Shown one piece after another: positions 7,088 through 14,992 of a DNA stretch of 50,190 nucleotides. This DNA comes from Lysinibacillus sp. FJAT-14745. Lineage in GTDB: Bacteria; Bacillota; Bacilli; Bacillales_A; Planococcaceae. Location: assembly GCF_001275675.1 (NCBI RefSeq), contig NZ_LITM01000016.1:814-51003 (forward strand), in the 5' to 3' direction. Position 1 is the first letter of the stretch. Each line of letters opens with the position of its first letter. A program made the translations under genes and the position numbers. The notes below the pieces were generated by a model. The model did not search any database and was not told the origin of the DNA. It saw only the letters and a program-made list of their open reading frames with translations.

Positions 7088-7330
7088 GAGAGTTGGAATT
7101 ACATAAATTACCCAAAATTATATATTTAATAAAATTAGCTCATATAAACTAATAATCTATCTTATCCATAACAGGGATGGCATTTCAGTTGAAATGAGTG
7201 ACGCTTTAAATATTAAACATATAACCTTAATTACGTATGTAGACAACCAAGAAAATAGATATTTCTAACGCTAACGAATGGGTAAATGTTAGGTTAAGTG
7301 GTGGAGAAGGTTTTGAAGGATAATCCGAAG
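7088..7330 (+). pseudogene. frame-disrupted coding-like stretch
   Basis: Within the 580-bp gap between sqhC and thpR, GGGGAGGAGGAG is followed by a TTG codon near 7094 that opens only 19 codons. Successive frames then read YLIHNRDGISVEMSDALNI...ITYVDNQENR and, one frame over, KIDISNANEWVNVRLSGGEG to a stop near 7330. The pieces could be one gene broken by two shifts. No family recognised; this may be chance. The rest of the gap (7331-7553) shows nothing clear. Confidence 0.22.
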
Positions 7331-7559
7331 TTTAAAAGCCTTGTTAGGTTGCTTAATTCTTTCATTGTTTGGAATTTTACATTCGTTTGGATTTTCCCTT
7401 ATTCTGAAATAGATAAATAATCATAAGGCCCACTCAGCTAAAAAGCAAAGTGCGTTATTTTCTTCGCCGCTTTAGCGTGAGTAGTAATGATTAAATTATA
7501 GTAGGAAAAGACATAATTCCTGATAAGTAGCATTTTCGAAGAATAGAGAGGGTATGATT

Positions 7560-8120
7560 ATGAACAGACATTTTTTTATTGCAGTTCCACTTCCTTCAGA
7601 CATTAAAGCAGCTCTTAAAATTAGATGTGAAAAAATGAAGACAGATCTTCATTTTAAACGATGGGTTCATCAGGAAGATTATCACATCACATTGGCTTTT
7701 TTAGGTCATGCGGATGAAGAGCAATTACAGGTTGTAGTGGATGAAACGAGGAAAAATCTGATGAATGTTTCTCCATTCGAATTAACAATTCAAGGGTTCA
7801 AGACTTTTGGAAGAAAAGAATATCCAAGGATTTTATGGGTTAATCTACTCGAATCTCAGCAATTAAATTTTTTGAGAGAAATAGTATATCGTGATTGTAT
7901 GAAGGCTGGATTTGAATTAGATAAGAAGCCTTTTACACCACATATAACTGTTGCGAGAAAATGGGATGAAGCATTCGGACAATTTCCGTTCGAGGCATTG
8001 ATGGAAGAAAATTTTCAGCTTCCAAAATTTCTAGTAAATGAAGTAATTTTATACGAATCAAAATTAGAGGAAACGCCGAAATATCATACAAAGGCTGTTA
8101 TTCGTTTAGATGGCCAATAG
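7560..8120 (+). CDS. thpR: RNA 2',3'-cyclic phosphodiesterase (2H superfamily)
   Basis: A 186-residue 2H phosphoesterase of the ThpR/LigT group (YtlP in B. subtilis). Both HxTx motifs are present, HITLAFLG near residue 44 and HITVARK near 132; these histidines form the active site that opens 2',3'-cyclic phosphates at RNA ends. Length matches the family. GAGAGGG lies seven bases before the second ATG (7560); the ATG at 7554 would overlap the ribosome site. It appears monocistronic, with its own terminator at 8195-8234. Confidence 0.92.
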   Translation: MNRHFFIAVPLPSDIKAALKIRCEKMKTDLHFKRWVHQEDYHITLAFLGHADEEQLQVVVDETRKNLMNVSPFELTIQGFKTFGRKEYPRILWVNLLESQQLNFLREIVYRDCMKAGFELDKKPFTPHITVARKWDEAFGQFPFEALMEENFQLPKFLVNEVILYESKLEETPKYHTKAVIRLDGQ

Positions 8121-8194
8121 ATCTGTCAAAAAACATTTTTGGATGGTGGACATGGTGAAGCCTACTACTATCATAATAAGTAATATTACAATCA

Positions 8195-8234
8195 GCGCGT
8201 AAACCTAAAAAAGAAAAGGTTTACGGGCTTTTTT
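8195..8234 (+). terminator. thpR terminator
   Basis: CGTAAACCT / AGGTTTACG stem around an A-rich loop, then GGCTTTTTT. Confidence 0.85.
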
Positions 8235-8262
8235 GTTAAAAACATTTCATTTTTAATAATTA

Positions 8263-8295
8263 GTTCATCTTCCGTTCATTTAAGGATCTTATGAT
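8263..8295 (+). promoter_or_regulatory. HssR-type direct repeat and promoter of hrtBA
   Basis: GTTCATCTT, two bases, GTTCATTTA (8263-8271 and 8274-8282). The published HssR box of Staphylococcus aureus and Bacillus anthracis hrtAB is GTTCATATT-N2-GTTCATATT, so spacing and six-base core match in both halves. A -10-like TATGAT lies at 8290-8295, and the ATG follows 32 bases later. Haem-dependent activation by an HssRS system encoded elsewhere is inferred; no hssRS genes are in this window. Confidence 0.7.
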
Positions 8296-8326
8296 AAGGA
8301 TGTAAAAAGGAATGGAGGAGTCAACT

Positions 8327-9361
8327 ATGAATCTTGCGTGGAAAGAAATTAAGAAGAATAAAGTAAGATTTTTAATATTAGGTTCGATTGTTTTTCTAGT
8401 TAGTTTTTTAACTTTTATTATTTCTGGTTTGGCGAATGGATTGTCACAAGATAATGCCGCTCTAATTAAGGATTTACCACAAGGTCAATTTTATATGAAT
8501 AAGGATGCAGATCAAACTTATAATCTGTCAAAAATAGATAGCAGTACACAAAACGAAATATTGAGCAAAGAAAAAGATGCAGTAGCTTTTTCATTACAAA
8601 TGGGTTTTTTAAATGATAAGGACAATAAGCAGCAAAGCGTTGCCTTTGTTACATCTACCGAGTCAAATTTATTTGAAAATGTGAAACATAATGAAGTCGT
8701 ATTAGACAGCTCAATGAAAGATAAAGGAATTAAAGTAGGAGATACATTAACGAATAATCAATTTAGTGGCAAGTTTGTAGTAAAAGGATTTGTCGACCAA
8801 AAGAAATATAGTCATGCACCTGTTGCCTATATTAATGAACAGGATTATAAAGAAATTTACCGTGTTGATGAAATGCAGATGATTTTCGTACCAGACGGAG
8901 ATTCTTCAAAAGAATTTGCTGGATTAGAATCATTTTCGAATAAAGCGTTTCTTAATACAATTCCAAGTTATAATGCAGAACAAATGTCTTTAAATATGAT
9001 TGTTTGGTTTTTAGTAGTCATTAGTGGGATGCTGTTTGCTATCTTCTTCTATATGATGAACGTTCAAAAAATTGGCTTATACGGAATTTTAAAAGCTATT
9101 GGTTTGAAAACAAGTAAGTTATTCCAATTGATATGGACACAGATGGCCATCATTACAGTTATTTCACTTATTTTGTCTGTAACCTTTAGCCAAGCATTTA
9201 ATATGGTTGCGCCACAAGGGATGCCTTTCTCTTTAACAATTGCGACAACGACGCAATTATCGATAGTATTCCTAATTATTGGATTTATTGGTGCTACAAT
9301 TTCAGGACTACAAATTAGAAAGATTGAACCATTACAAGCGATACAGCAAGGAGAGGCTTAA
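8327..9361 (+). CDS. hrtB: haem exporter permease HrtB
   Basis: A 344-residue FtsX/MacB-type ABC permease. TM1 is near residues 15-35, then an extracytoplasmic domain of about 190 residues, then three TM helices in the last 110 residues (IVWFLVVISGMLFAIFFY, a second near 265-285, a third near 300-320), ending in the QIRKIEPLQAIQQGEA tail typical of HrtB. GGAGG is eight bases before ATG 8327; the in-frame ATG at 8312 has no ribosome site. It is cotranscribed with hrtA (one base between stop and start) and preceded by an HssR-type box, which makes the haem-detoxification assignment specific. Confidence 0.88.
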   Translation: MNLAWKEIKKNKVRFLILGSIVFLVSFLTFIISGLANGLSQDNAALIKDLPQGQFYMNKDADQTYNLSKIDSSTQNEILSKEKDAVAFSLQMGFLNDKDNKQQSVAFVTSTESNLFENVKHNEVVLDSSMKDKGIKVGDTLTNNQFSGKFVVKGFVDQKKYSHAPVAYINEQDYKEIYRVDEMQMIFVPDGDSSKEFAGLESFSNKAFLNTIPSYNAEQMSLNMIVWFLVVISGMLFAIFFYMMNVQKIGLYGILKAIGLKTSKLFQLIWTQMAIITVISLILSVTFSQAFNMVAPQGMPFSLTIATTTQLSIVFLIIGFIGATISGLQIRKIEPLQAIQQGEA

Positions 9362-9362
9362 T

Positions 9363-10049
9363 ATGACTTTATTTACAATTGATGAGGTTAGAAAAACGTT
9401 TACTAATGGCGAAGTAAAAGAAGAAATATTAAAAGGAATAAACCTTTCTCTAAAAGAAGGAGAAATCATAGCATTGGTAGGTGCATCTGGCTCTGGTAAA
9501 AGTACGCTTCTAACAATAGCTGCAGGACTTCAGCCTGCATCAGATGGGCAAGTTATATTTGAAGATAACAATTTAACTTCAATGAGCTCTGAAGAAGTTC
9601 GAAAAGTACGAGCAAGTAAATTTGGATTTGTCTTTCAGTTTGCACACCTTGTACCTTTTCTTACAGTTGAGGAACAATTACTGCTAATGCTAGATGTTTC
9701 TGAATCCAAGTTAAAGAAGTCTGAACAAAAAAATGAAGTTGATCGAATACTAAAATTAGTAGGGATGGACCATCGGAAAAATTCTTATCCTTCTTCATTG
9801 TCAGGTGGGGAGAAGCAACGTGTTGCCATTGCCCGGGCAATTATTCATAAACCGAAAGTTCTGTTCGCGGATGAACCAACGGCAAGTTTAGATTCAAAAA
9901 GATCAAAAGAGGTTATGTTATTAATTAGAGATTTGACTAAAACCTTAAACATTACTACTTTAATGGTGACACATGATGAAGAGATGCTTGCTTATACAGA
10001 TCGTATTATTAAAATGAGCGATGGTGTCATTTTGCAAGATGCCCTTTAG
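9363..10049 (+). CDS. hrtA: haem exporter ATPase HrtA
   Basis: A 228-residue ABC ATPase. Walker A GASGSGKST is at about 40-48, the Q-loop is in FGFVFQFAHLVPFLTVEEQ, the signature is LSGGEKQR, Walker B is VLFADEPTASLD and the switch His is in MVTHDEE. It belongs to the LolD/MacB-like subfamily that pairs with FtsX-type permeases. AAGGAGAGG inside the end of hrtB lies before ATG 9363. With hrtB it forms the haem efflux pump that protects the cell membrane from excess haem. Confidence 0.9.
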   Translation: MTLFTIDEVRKTFTNGEVKEEILKGINLSLKEGEIIALVGASGSGKSTLLTIAAGLQPASDGQVIFEDNNLTSMSSEEVRKVRASKFGFVFQFAHLVPFLTVEEQLLLMLDVSESKLKKSEQKNEVDRILKLVGMDHRKNSYPSSLSGGEKQRVAIARAIIHKPKVLFADEPTASLDSKRSKEVMLLIRDLTKTLNITTLMVTHDEEMLAYTDRIIKMSDGVILQDAL

Positions 10050-10059
10050 ATTAAACCAT

Positions 10060-10100
10060 AAAAAACCACAACCACATTTATTGATGGTCGTGGTTTTTTT
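10060..10100 (+). terminator. hrtBA terminator
   Basis: AACCACAACCA / TGGTCGTGGTT stem with one mismatch, followed by eight Ts. The A-run on the other side would allow action both ways. Confidence 0.85.
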
Positions 10101-10110
10101 TGATTAAACA

Positions 10111-10156
10111 GGCTCATCACCATAATGTTAAGCCGATGTTCCGTTCCGTCTGGGCG
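10111..10156. repeat. partial copy of the large intergenic repeat
   Basis: GGCTCATCACCATAATGTT, then CGATGTTCCGTTCCGTCTGGGCG. These are the edge words of the large Bacillaceae-type intergenic repeat that recurs at 12601, 29929, 38041 and elsewhere here. Only one end is left. Confidence 0.55.
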
Positions 10157-10251
10157 TAATTTATAGATATTTTTAATAAGCCTAGTGTTATGTTACCAAA
10201 TCACTAAACTAATGAAGCATATTATAGAAGGAAAGAGGGAGGTGATTAGAA

Positions 10252-10536
10252 ATGACGTTTGTCATTGCTTTATTGATTGTATTAGTTGGTTTAATAGCGG
10301 CATTCCAATTAACCGAAGGAAGGTCAGAGAAAGGGAAATACATCGTTTGGGGTATCATTACAATGATAGCGTTTGCACCATTCTTATCTTTTGTAATTGG
10401 CGTAATGTATGGAATGATGGTTAGAAATAGTTGGGCAACATCGATTATGATGTTTTTATCTCCTCTAATTTTTGTTATAGGGTTAATTATATTACTTTTA
10501 GGTATTTATAAAAATGATGAAGGAAAGCATAAATAA
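10252..10536 (+). CDS. small integral membrane protein
   Basis: 94 residues with three hydrophobic segments (about 2-18, 30-52, 65-85) and a lysine-rich cytoplasmic tail. GGGAGGTG sits nine bases before ATG 10252. No family recognised. It stands alone behind the hrtBA terminator; 10537-10893 downstream has no gene, only a short CGAAGG/CCTTCG hairpin near 10665. Confidence 0.7.
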   Translation: MTFVIALLIVLVGLIAAFQLTEGRSEKGKYIVWGIITMIAFAPFLSFVIGVMYGMMVRNSWATSIMMFLSPLIFVIGLIILLLGIYKNDEGKHK

Positions 10537-10893
10537 CTAGCTATTTGTCTCTGAAAAGGGGTTATTCCGTTCAGTGTTTTAGTTATCTTAAATATAAAGG
10601 TAAAAAGCCGCAAGACTCCTACAAATTGTTTTTGAGATGAAGTGTAAATGAAAATGTAGCGAAGGGGACATATGCCTTCGTATCCAACATCCTATTTTTG
10701 GCCCTGATGCGGCTCATGCCTTGCCGGCGGAAAAGCATAGCGGTTTTTTACCATCTGAAAGAAAGCTTTTACGTTATTTATTTATGTTAATCGAGCCTTT
10801 CGACTTACTTTACAGACCCATTCTCATTAAAGCCCTGTGCAACGAAGGGAAGATCGTAAAGATCACAGCCATTGTTTTACGCATTGGCATAGG

Positions 10894-11019
10894 TCAGATA
10901 ATAGGCTTATTTTTGTGTACATCTGCAATAATAACAAATACATACCGACGTACTAACTCTTTGCAGATAGCCTTCCCTATACCTGATACACCACCAGTAA
11001 CAATCGCAACCTTTCTCAT
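10894..11019 (-). pseudogene. truncated short-chain dehydrogenase (SDR) N-terminus
   Basis: The minus-strand frame starts MRKVAIVTGGVSGIGKAI, the Rossmann TGxxxGIG coenzyme-binding motif of classical SDRs, and continues to IIADVHKN, where the second beta-strand acidic residue sits. It stops after 41 codons. SDRs are about 250 residues, so 80% is missing; 10537-10893 contains nothing that restores it. AGAGGAG lies six bases before ATG 11019. It begins 25 bp behind the SGNH hydrolase stop and was the third gene of the TetR operon. Confidence 0.75.
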
Positions 11020-11043
11020 ATTCATCTCCTCTCGTATGACTGC

Positions 11044-11739
11044 CTAATGGACATTGGCTTCCTGCAATTGAAGCTGTTCAATGACAGCTGTGTATTCCCC
11101 GACGACAAGTTCTGCTCCTTTACTATTTAAATGAACACCATCTAAAGTTAAATGTAGTCCTCTCTTTTTGGATAATCGGTCAATTCGCAAAGGGTTTTTA
11201 TAAAACAGTACATCTTTCATTACTCGCATAACATTGGTGTTCATATAATCTGAACTATTAACTTGTTCCAAGTGATGCGCAAACACCTCTTGCATATTTA
11301 AAAAGCTAACATTTGTATACTTAGAAGAAATGGACTGAATAATGGAGGAGAGCTCTATTAATTCCATATTTGAAGTGTTTTTTATGGCCTCTCCTACTAA
11401 AGCTGGTGTTACTAAAACGACATGTTTAGAGGATGCTAAAATCATTTCTAAACAATTTACATAGTAATCTTTAAATTCTTGATGATCTTTTGTAACTGGC
11501 TGAGCCTGCACTTTCAAAAGTTTAGCATAGACATCATTGACACCAATCCAAAGAAAGCTGAGGTCATAATAAGTAGTTAGCTTCGATTTCTCCAAACGAG
11601 TTTGTAAGCTTTTTACTGTCTCACCTGGTTTTCCAAAATTATCAAATTCGATATGTTGATGTTTTGTTGTTAGTAGTTTAAAAAATGAAACACCTGGTCG
11701 ACCTTCTGTTAAGCTGTCTCCGATACATGCAATTTTCAT
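11044..11739 (-). CDS. SGNH/GDSL-type hydrolase
   Basis: 231 residues with all four SGNH blocks: GDSLTEG with the nucleophilic Ser near residue 9, the block II Gly in FGKPGET, block III GVND near 67, and the block V catalytic pair DGVHL near 205. These enzymes are esterases or lipases acting on varied acyl substrates; the substrate cannot be read from sequence. There is no signal peptide. The start is directly behind the TetR stop with AAGGTGGG inside the end of that gene, so it is translated from the TetR-controlled transcript. Confidence 0.88.
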   Translation of the reverse strand: MKIACIGDSLTEGRPGVSFFKLLTTKHQHIEFDNFGKPGETVKSLQTRLEKSKLTTYYDLSFLWIGVNDVYAKLLKVQAQPVTKDHQEFKDYYVNCLEMILASSKHVVLVTPALVGEAIKNTSNMELIELSSIIQSISSKYTNVSFLNMQEVFAHHLEQVNSSDYMNTNVMRVMKDVLFYKNPLRIDRLSKKRGLHLTLDGVHLNSKGAELVVGEYTAVIEQLQLQEANVH

Positions 11740-12333
11740 TTATTTCCCACCTTTTAGTTCTCTTAAAAAAATGGTAACTGCCTGATTAAAGAGTGGCTCT
11801 AGTGCTTTAAGCTCCTGAGTATTTGTCAGTTGACATAAACCACCTAGCCATGTGCCTAGTAGAACTGTCCACTCATCAATATTTCCATTAACAAATTCTC
11901 CTCGATCAATGCCTTCTTGAAGAATCGCGCGATAAGCATCCATCGGTACAATCGCTAAATTGTATAATTGTTGCACTGATTCAGGGCTTGATTTTGGATT
12001 AGAAGCTAACTCTTGCCCTGAGCTTAATAAAGGTGTTTGGTAATGATAGAGAACATGTATGGCCATACCATATAGTTTCTCTGTTGCCGTGGAGTAGGTG
12101 CATTCTTTGTATAGCCATTTGTTGTGCCAATCTTGCATTGTTTGTTGTGCTAGAAGTACAAAAAGCTTTTCTTTGTTTTCAAAATGGTAATAAATATGTC
12201 CCTTGCTGTAGCCTGAAGCGGTTGAAATATCTCCAACTGATGTTTGATTATAGCCTTTTTGAGAAAACAAACTAACCGCATGTTCCATAATTTCAACTTT
12301 TGCTTTCTCGCTATCATAACGTCTTTTGTTCAA
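11740..12333 (-). CDS. TetR-family repressor, TTG start
   Basis: A 197-residue TetR regulator. The N-terminal helix-turn-helix is GYNQTSVGDISTASGYSKGHIYYHFENKEKLF at about residues 25-56, followed by an all-helical ligand-binding domain. The frame is open up to 12384, but AGAGGAG lies seven bases before the TTG at 12331-12333, giving an NKRRYDSEK start. Upstream ATGs would overlap the -10 box, the operator or the ribosome site. First gene of an operon with the SGNH hydrolase and a broken SDR. A palindrome over its own promoter suggests autorepression. Confidence 0.88.
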   Translation of the reverse strand: MNKRRYDSEKAKVEIMEHAVSLFSQKGYNQTSVGDISTASGYSKGHIYYHFENKEKLFVLLAQQTMQDWHNKWLYKECTYSTATEKLYGMAIHVLYHYQTPLLSSGQELASNPKSSPESVQQLYNLAIVPMDAYRAILQEGIDRGEFVNGNIDEWTVLLGTWLGGLCQLTNTQELKALEPLFNQAVTIFLRELKGGK

Positions 12334-12356
12334 TGATTTACTCCTCTTTAACATTT

Positions 12357-12381
12357 GAACGGTCGTTCTAATTTTATTATA
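12357..12381 (-). promoter_or_regulatory. TetR-operon promoter and operator
   Basis: On the minus strand a -10 box TATAAT (12376-12381) is followed within eight bases by the dyad GAACG-AC-CGTTC (12357-12368), so a bound repressor would cover the transcription start. The next feature downstream is the TetR ribosome site. I see no good -35 box. Confidence 0.6.
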
Positions 12382-12600
12382 CAATATTTTACTATTTAAT
12401 GAATGGTTTAATACCTAAGTCATTATGTTTTCACAATTGTGTAATACGATCTCTCAGATGAAATTTTGGGATGATATTTGTTAATCCTGATGGAATGTAT
12501 ATTAGTTGATTGGAGTGGAAGCTGGTCGACTACTTGGGGATTAGCAATAGAGGAACGAATTCTAAAACCATCACGTCCAATGATAACACCTTCGTGATCA

Positions 12601-12722
12601 ACCTCCTGTTGCTGTCGCTACGCTTTCGCATAAAAAACATCTGTTGGCCCAAGTGGCTCATCGGACGCTCCAGAAAAGCGCCCAGTCGGAACAGAAAACA
12701 ACCTCATGTTATGATGATGAAA
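12601..12722. repeat. large intergenic repeat, two-ended copy
   Basis: GTTGCTGTCGCTACGCTTTCGCA at 12608-12630 and, inverted, GCGCCCAGTCGGAACAG near 12679-12695, ending in CATGTTATGATGATGA. These are the two edge words of the repeat seen at 29929 and 38041. With 12385-12600, where I see no gene I can support, it fills the gap between the TetR and VOC genes. Confidence 0.6.
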
Positions 12723-12791
12723 CTAATGGAGGAAATATCCATAAAGTTGTTGAACTATAAATTATGCTTCAGAAATCAGGAGGGGAATTAT

Positions 12792-13142
12792 ATGGGGAGA
12801 GTAATAGGGTTTGAAATGAATAGTCAGGATCCTGAAAAAGCAGCTGAGTTTTATGCCAAGGTTTTTGGGTGGAAGGTAGCTGCACCTAATTGGGAATATA
12901 GGGCTGTAACAACCGGGGATGATAAAAAACCAGGGATTAACGGCGGTATTGGTAAGGGGCCACATGACTATCCTTTTGGAACACGTATTCAAATTGAAGT
13001 GAAATCTATCGATGAAGCCATTTCTAAAGCTAAACAGAATGGTGCCATCATTGTTCGTGACAAAATGGAGTTTGCTGAGTTTTATCTTGCCTATATGGTA
13101 GATCCAACTGGGCTTGGCTTCGGCTTAATTCAAAACAAATAA
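12792..13142 (+). CDS. VOC (glyoxalase/bleomycin-resistance) family protein
   Basis: 116 residues, one VOC module of two beta-alpha-beta-beta-beta units: GRVIGFEMNSQDPEKAAEFYAKVFGWKV, then GTRIQIEVKSIDEAISKAKQNGA, ending in MVDPTGLGFGLIQ. Proteins of this size bind a metal or small ligand as dimers; several confer antibiotic or aldehyde tolerance, but no specific role can be assigned. The frame runs back to 12510 through repeat sequence. AGGAGGGG eight bases before ATG 12792 marks the true start. Confidence 0.85.
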   Translation: MGRVIGFEMNSQDPEKAAEFYAKVFGWKVAAPNWEYRAVTTGDDKKPGINGGIGKGPHDYPFGTRIQIEVKSIDEAISKAKQNGAIIVRDKMEFAEFYLAYMVDPTGLGFGLIQNK

Positions 13143-13151
13143 TCTATTAAT

Positions 13152-13182
13152 AAGTCTCTGCAAACGATTGCGGAGGCTTTTT
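13152..13182 (+). terminator. VOC-gene terminator
   Basis: AGTCTCTGCAA / TTGCGGAGGCT stem around ACGA, then a T-run. Confidence 0.8.
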
Positions 13183-13206
13183 TATGAGTATGTCGTATAG
13201 CACAGG

Positions 13207-13246
13207 AAAAGCAAGTCTCCTATTAATGAGGAGGCTTGCTTTTTGT
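13207..13246. terminator. bidirectional terminator, second hairpin
   Basis: AAAAGCAAGTCTCCT / AGGAGGCTTGCTTTT around ATTAATG. A/T-runs on both sides suit the convergent VOC (+) and N-acetyltransferase (-) genes. Confidence 0.85.
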
Positions 13247-13251
13247 AGTAT

Positions 13252-13995
13252 CTAATCTAATGAAATATGAAAAAAACGATGAAGTGCTTGTCGCCATTCC
13301 TTTTCGTTATGAGTTGTATAGGTCGTTAGGGATTGTCCCTCGTATATTCGGAATTCATTGTTAAGCATTGTATGTCGTCCGCGAGGAGTACGAATCATAG
13401 CGATTTTATCTTGTTGTTTAGAAAGTCTTGGTGCAAACTTTGCATCGTTAGCGTCATCAAAAAAACTATAAAGTAAGCGCCAATTATGTGTTGTTTGTTC
13501 GTACAGCATCCAGCCGTTCGCTTCATCACGTTCAATTTTATAAAGTTCATTACCTTCACGGTGTTGATGCCCAGCTATTAGTGGAACTGGCTTACAAGGA
13601 GCTAGTGCACCTACGCCTACATCTGAAATATATGATTGGCCAGCGAAATTGACAAGCAATAGCTGATGCATAGGTACATCCTCAACAGGAGTATCCGCTT
13701 CAATGTTGCGCCAAAACTGTGCATAGCGGTTGGTTACAGAAAAGCCAAGTTCGCGAAGTAGCCAACTAAATAAAATATTTAGTTCAAAGCAATTACCTCC
13801 GCGATGTTGAATAATGATTTTTTGAAAAAGGTCAGGGATAGCGAAGGAGATGCCATGTTTCAAGGCAACATCTAAGTTCTCATAAGGAATGGTATGTAGA
13901 TGTCTTGTTTGGAGCTGACCAAGTAGCTTAATAGATGGCTCTAAAGATCCTTGAAATTGAATAAGCTTTAAATATTGCTGTATTTGTGAATTCAT
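13252..13995 (-). CDS. arylamine N-acetyltransferase
   Basis: 247 residues, NAT family. The catalytic triad is readable: Cys69 in RGGNCFELN, His110 in VPMHQLLLV and Asp125 in YISDVGVGA. The enzyme moves an acetyl group from acetyl-CoA to arylamines or arylhydrazines through the Cys. GTGAGGCG before ATG 13995 supports the start. It is monocistronic and convergent with the VOC gene. 13996-14178 upstream holds no other gene. Confidence 0.9.
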   Translation of the reverse strand: MNSQIQQYLKLIQFQGSLEPSIKLLGQLQTRHLHTIPYENLDVALKHGISFAIPDLFQKIIIQHRGGNCFELNILFSWLLRELGFSVTNRYAQFWRNIEADTPVEDVPMHQLLLVNFAGQSYISDVGVGALAPCKPVPLIAGHQHREGNELYKIERDEANGWMLYEQTTHNWRLLYSFFDDANDAKFAPRLSKQQDKIAMIRTPRGRHTMLNNEFRIYEGQSLTTYTTHNEKEWRQALHRFFHISLD

Positions 13996-14178
13996 AAAAT
14001 CGCCTCACTTCCTTACTAAATAACATAACCGAAATGGCTTGAGAATACACGTGAATAATAGAAAGAAAATAATAGAAAAATAGGTAAATAACTTGTAAAA
14101 TGAAAATATTAGCTATTATAAAGAAAAATATTTCCTATTGTTTTAGTTAATAATAATGATTGTAAGGTAGGTATACGA

Positions 14179-14904
14179 ATGACAAGCGAAATGAAATGGA
14201 TAGAAGTAAATTCATACGATGAAATGAGCGAAGTGGCAGCGGATATTTTCACTAAACAATTACAAGTAAAGCCAACAAGTATTTTAGGATTAGCAACTGG
14301 TGGTTCTCCTGTAGGAATGTACAAGGAAATAGTGAAGCGCCAACAAGCTGGAAATATATCTTTTAGCGACGCAATGTCCTTTAACCTAGACGAATATATA
14401 GGTCTCGATCAATCAAGTCCGGCAAGCTATTGGACATTTATGCATGAGAACTTATTCAATCATGTAGATATTAAGGAAGAAAATATACAATTACCAAATG
14501 GTAAGGCAGAGAATTTAGATGCTGAGTGTGTGGCTTATGATGCTAGAATTAAGGAAGCGGGAGGAATTGATTTACAGCTTCTAGGCATTGGCGTTAACGG
14601 ACATATTGGTTTTAACGAACCAGGCACATCTTTCGAATCAATGACTAATATTGTAGAGTTAACTGAATCTACACGCACAGAAAATGCAATTTATTTTGAT
14701 AACTCTAAAGACGTACCGACTCATGCTATTACAATGGGCATTCAATCTATTATGAAAGCCAAGGAAATCGTGCTAATTGCATTTGGTGAAAAAAAACTAG
14801 AGGCTATTGAAAAATTAAAAAGTGGTATCATCACTGAAGATTTCCCAGCAAGCCAATTATTAAATCATCCAAATGTAACGATTATTTACGGCGGAACAAA
14901 ATAG
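14179..14904 (+). CDS. nagB: glucosamine-6-phosphate deaminase
   Basis: 241 residues, the Bacillus NagB length. ATGGSPVGMY is the phosphate loop near 40-48, FNLDEYIGL holds the catalytic Asp near 71, and GIGVNGHIGFNEPG near 136-149 holds the catalytic His. The enzyme converts glucosamine-6-phosphate to fructose-6-phosphate and ammonia. AGGTAGG lies eight bases before ATG 14179. nagA is not adjacent. A strong terminator follows, then the 21-bp array. Confidence 0.93.
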   Translation: MTSEMKWIEVNSYDEMSEVAADIFTKQLQVKPTSILGLATGGSPVGMYKEIVKRQQAGNISFSDAMSFNLDEYIGLDQSSPASYWTFMHENLFNHVDIKEENIQLPNGKAENLDAECVAYDARIKEAGGIDLQLLGIGVNGHIGFNEPGTSFESMTNIVELTESTRTENAIYFDNSKDVPTHAITMGIQSIMKAKEIVLIAFGEKKLEAIEKLKSGIITEDFPASQLLNHPNVTIIYGGTK

Positions 14905-14906
14905 GA

Positions 14907-14953
14907 AATAAGCGTAGACTTTATTTGATTTGAAGTCTGCGCTTATTTTTTTG
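14907..14953 (+). terminator. nagB terminator
   Basis: AATAAGCGTAGACTT / GAAGTCTGCGCTTATT, a long stem with one mismatch, then seven Ts. Confidence 0.88.
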
Positions 14954-14992
14954 AATTCGAAAGAAGAGCCAAGATGAAGGATAAAAATTAGA

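Noticed and set aside
10721..11047. 108-codon plus-strand frame
   Set aside because: Antisense to the SDR fragment, with no ribosome site; the minus-strand TGxxxGIG motif is the real signal.
12385..12600. Minus-strand coding-like text (VIIGRDGFRIRSSIANPQ)
   Set aside because: No start, no family recognised and it runs into repeat DNA; too weak to call a pseudogene.
14041..14178. NagR/DasR operator before nagB
   Set aside because: No TGGTCTAGACCA-like dyad is present.
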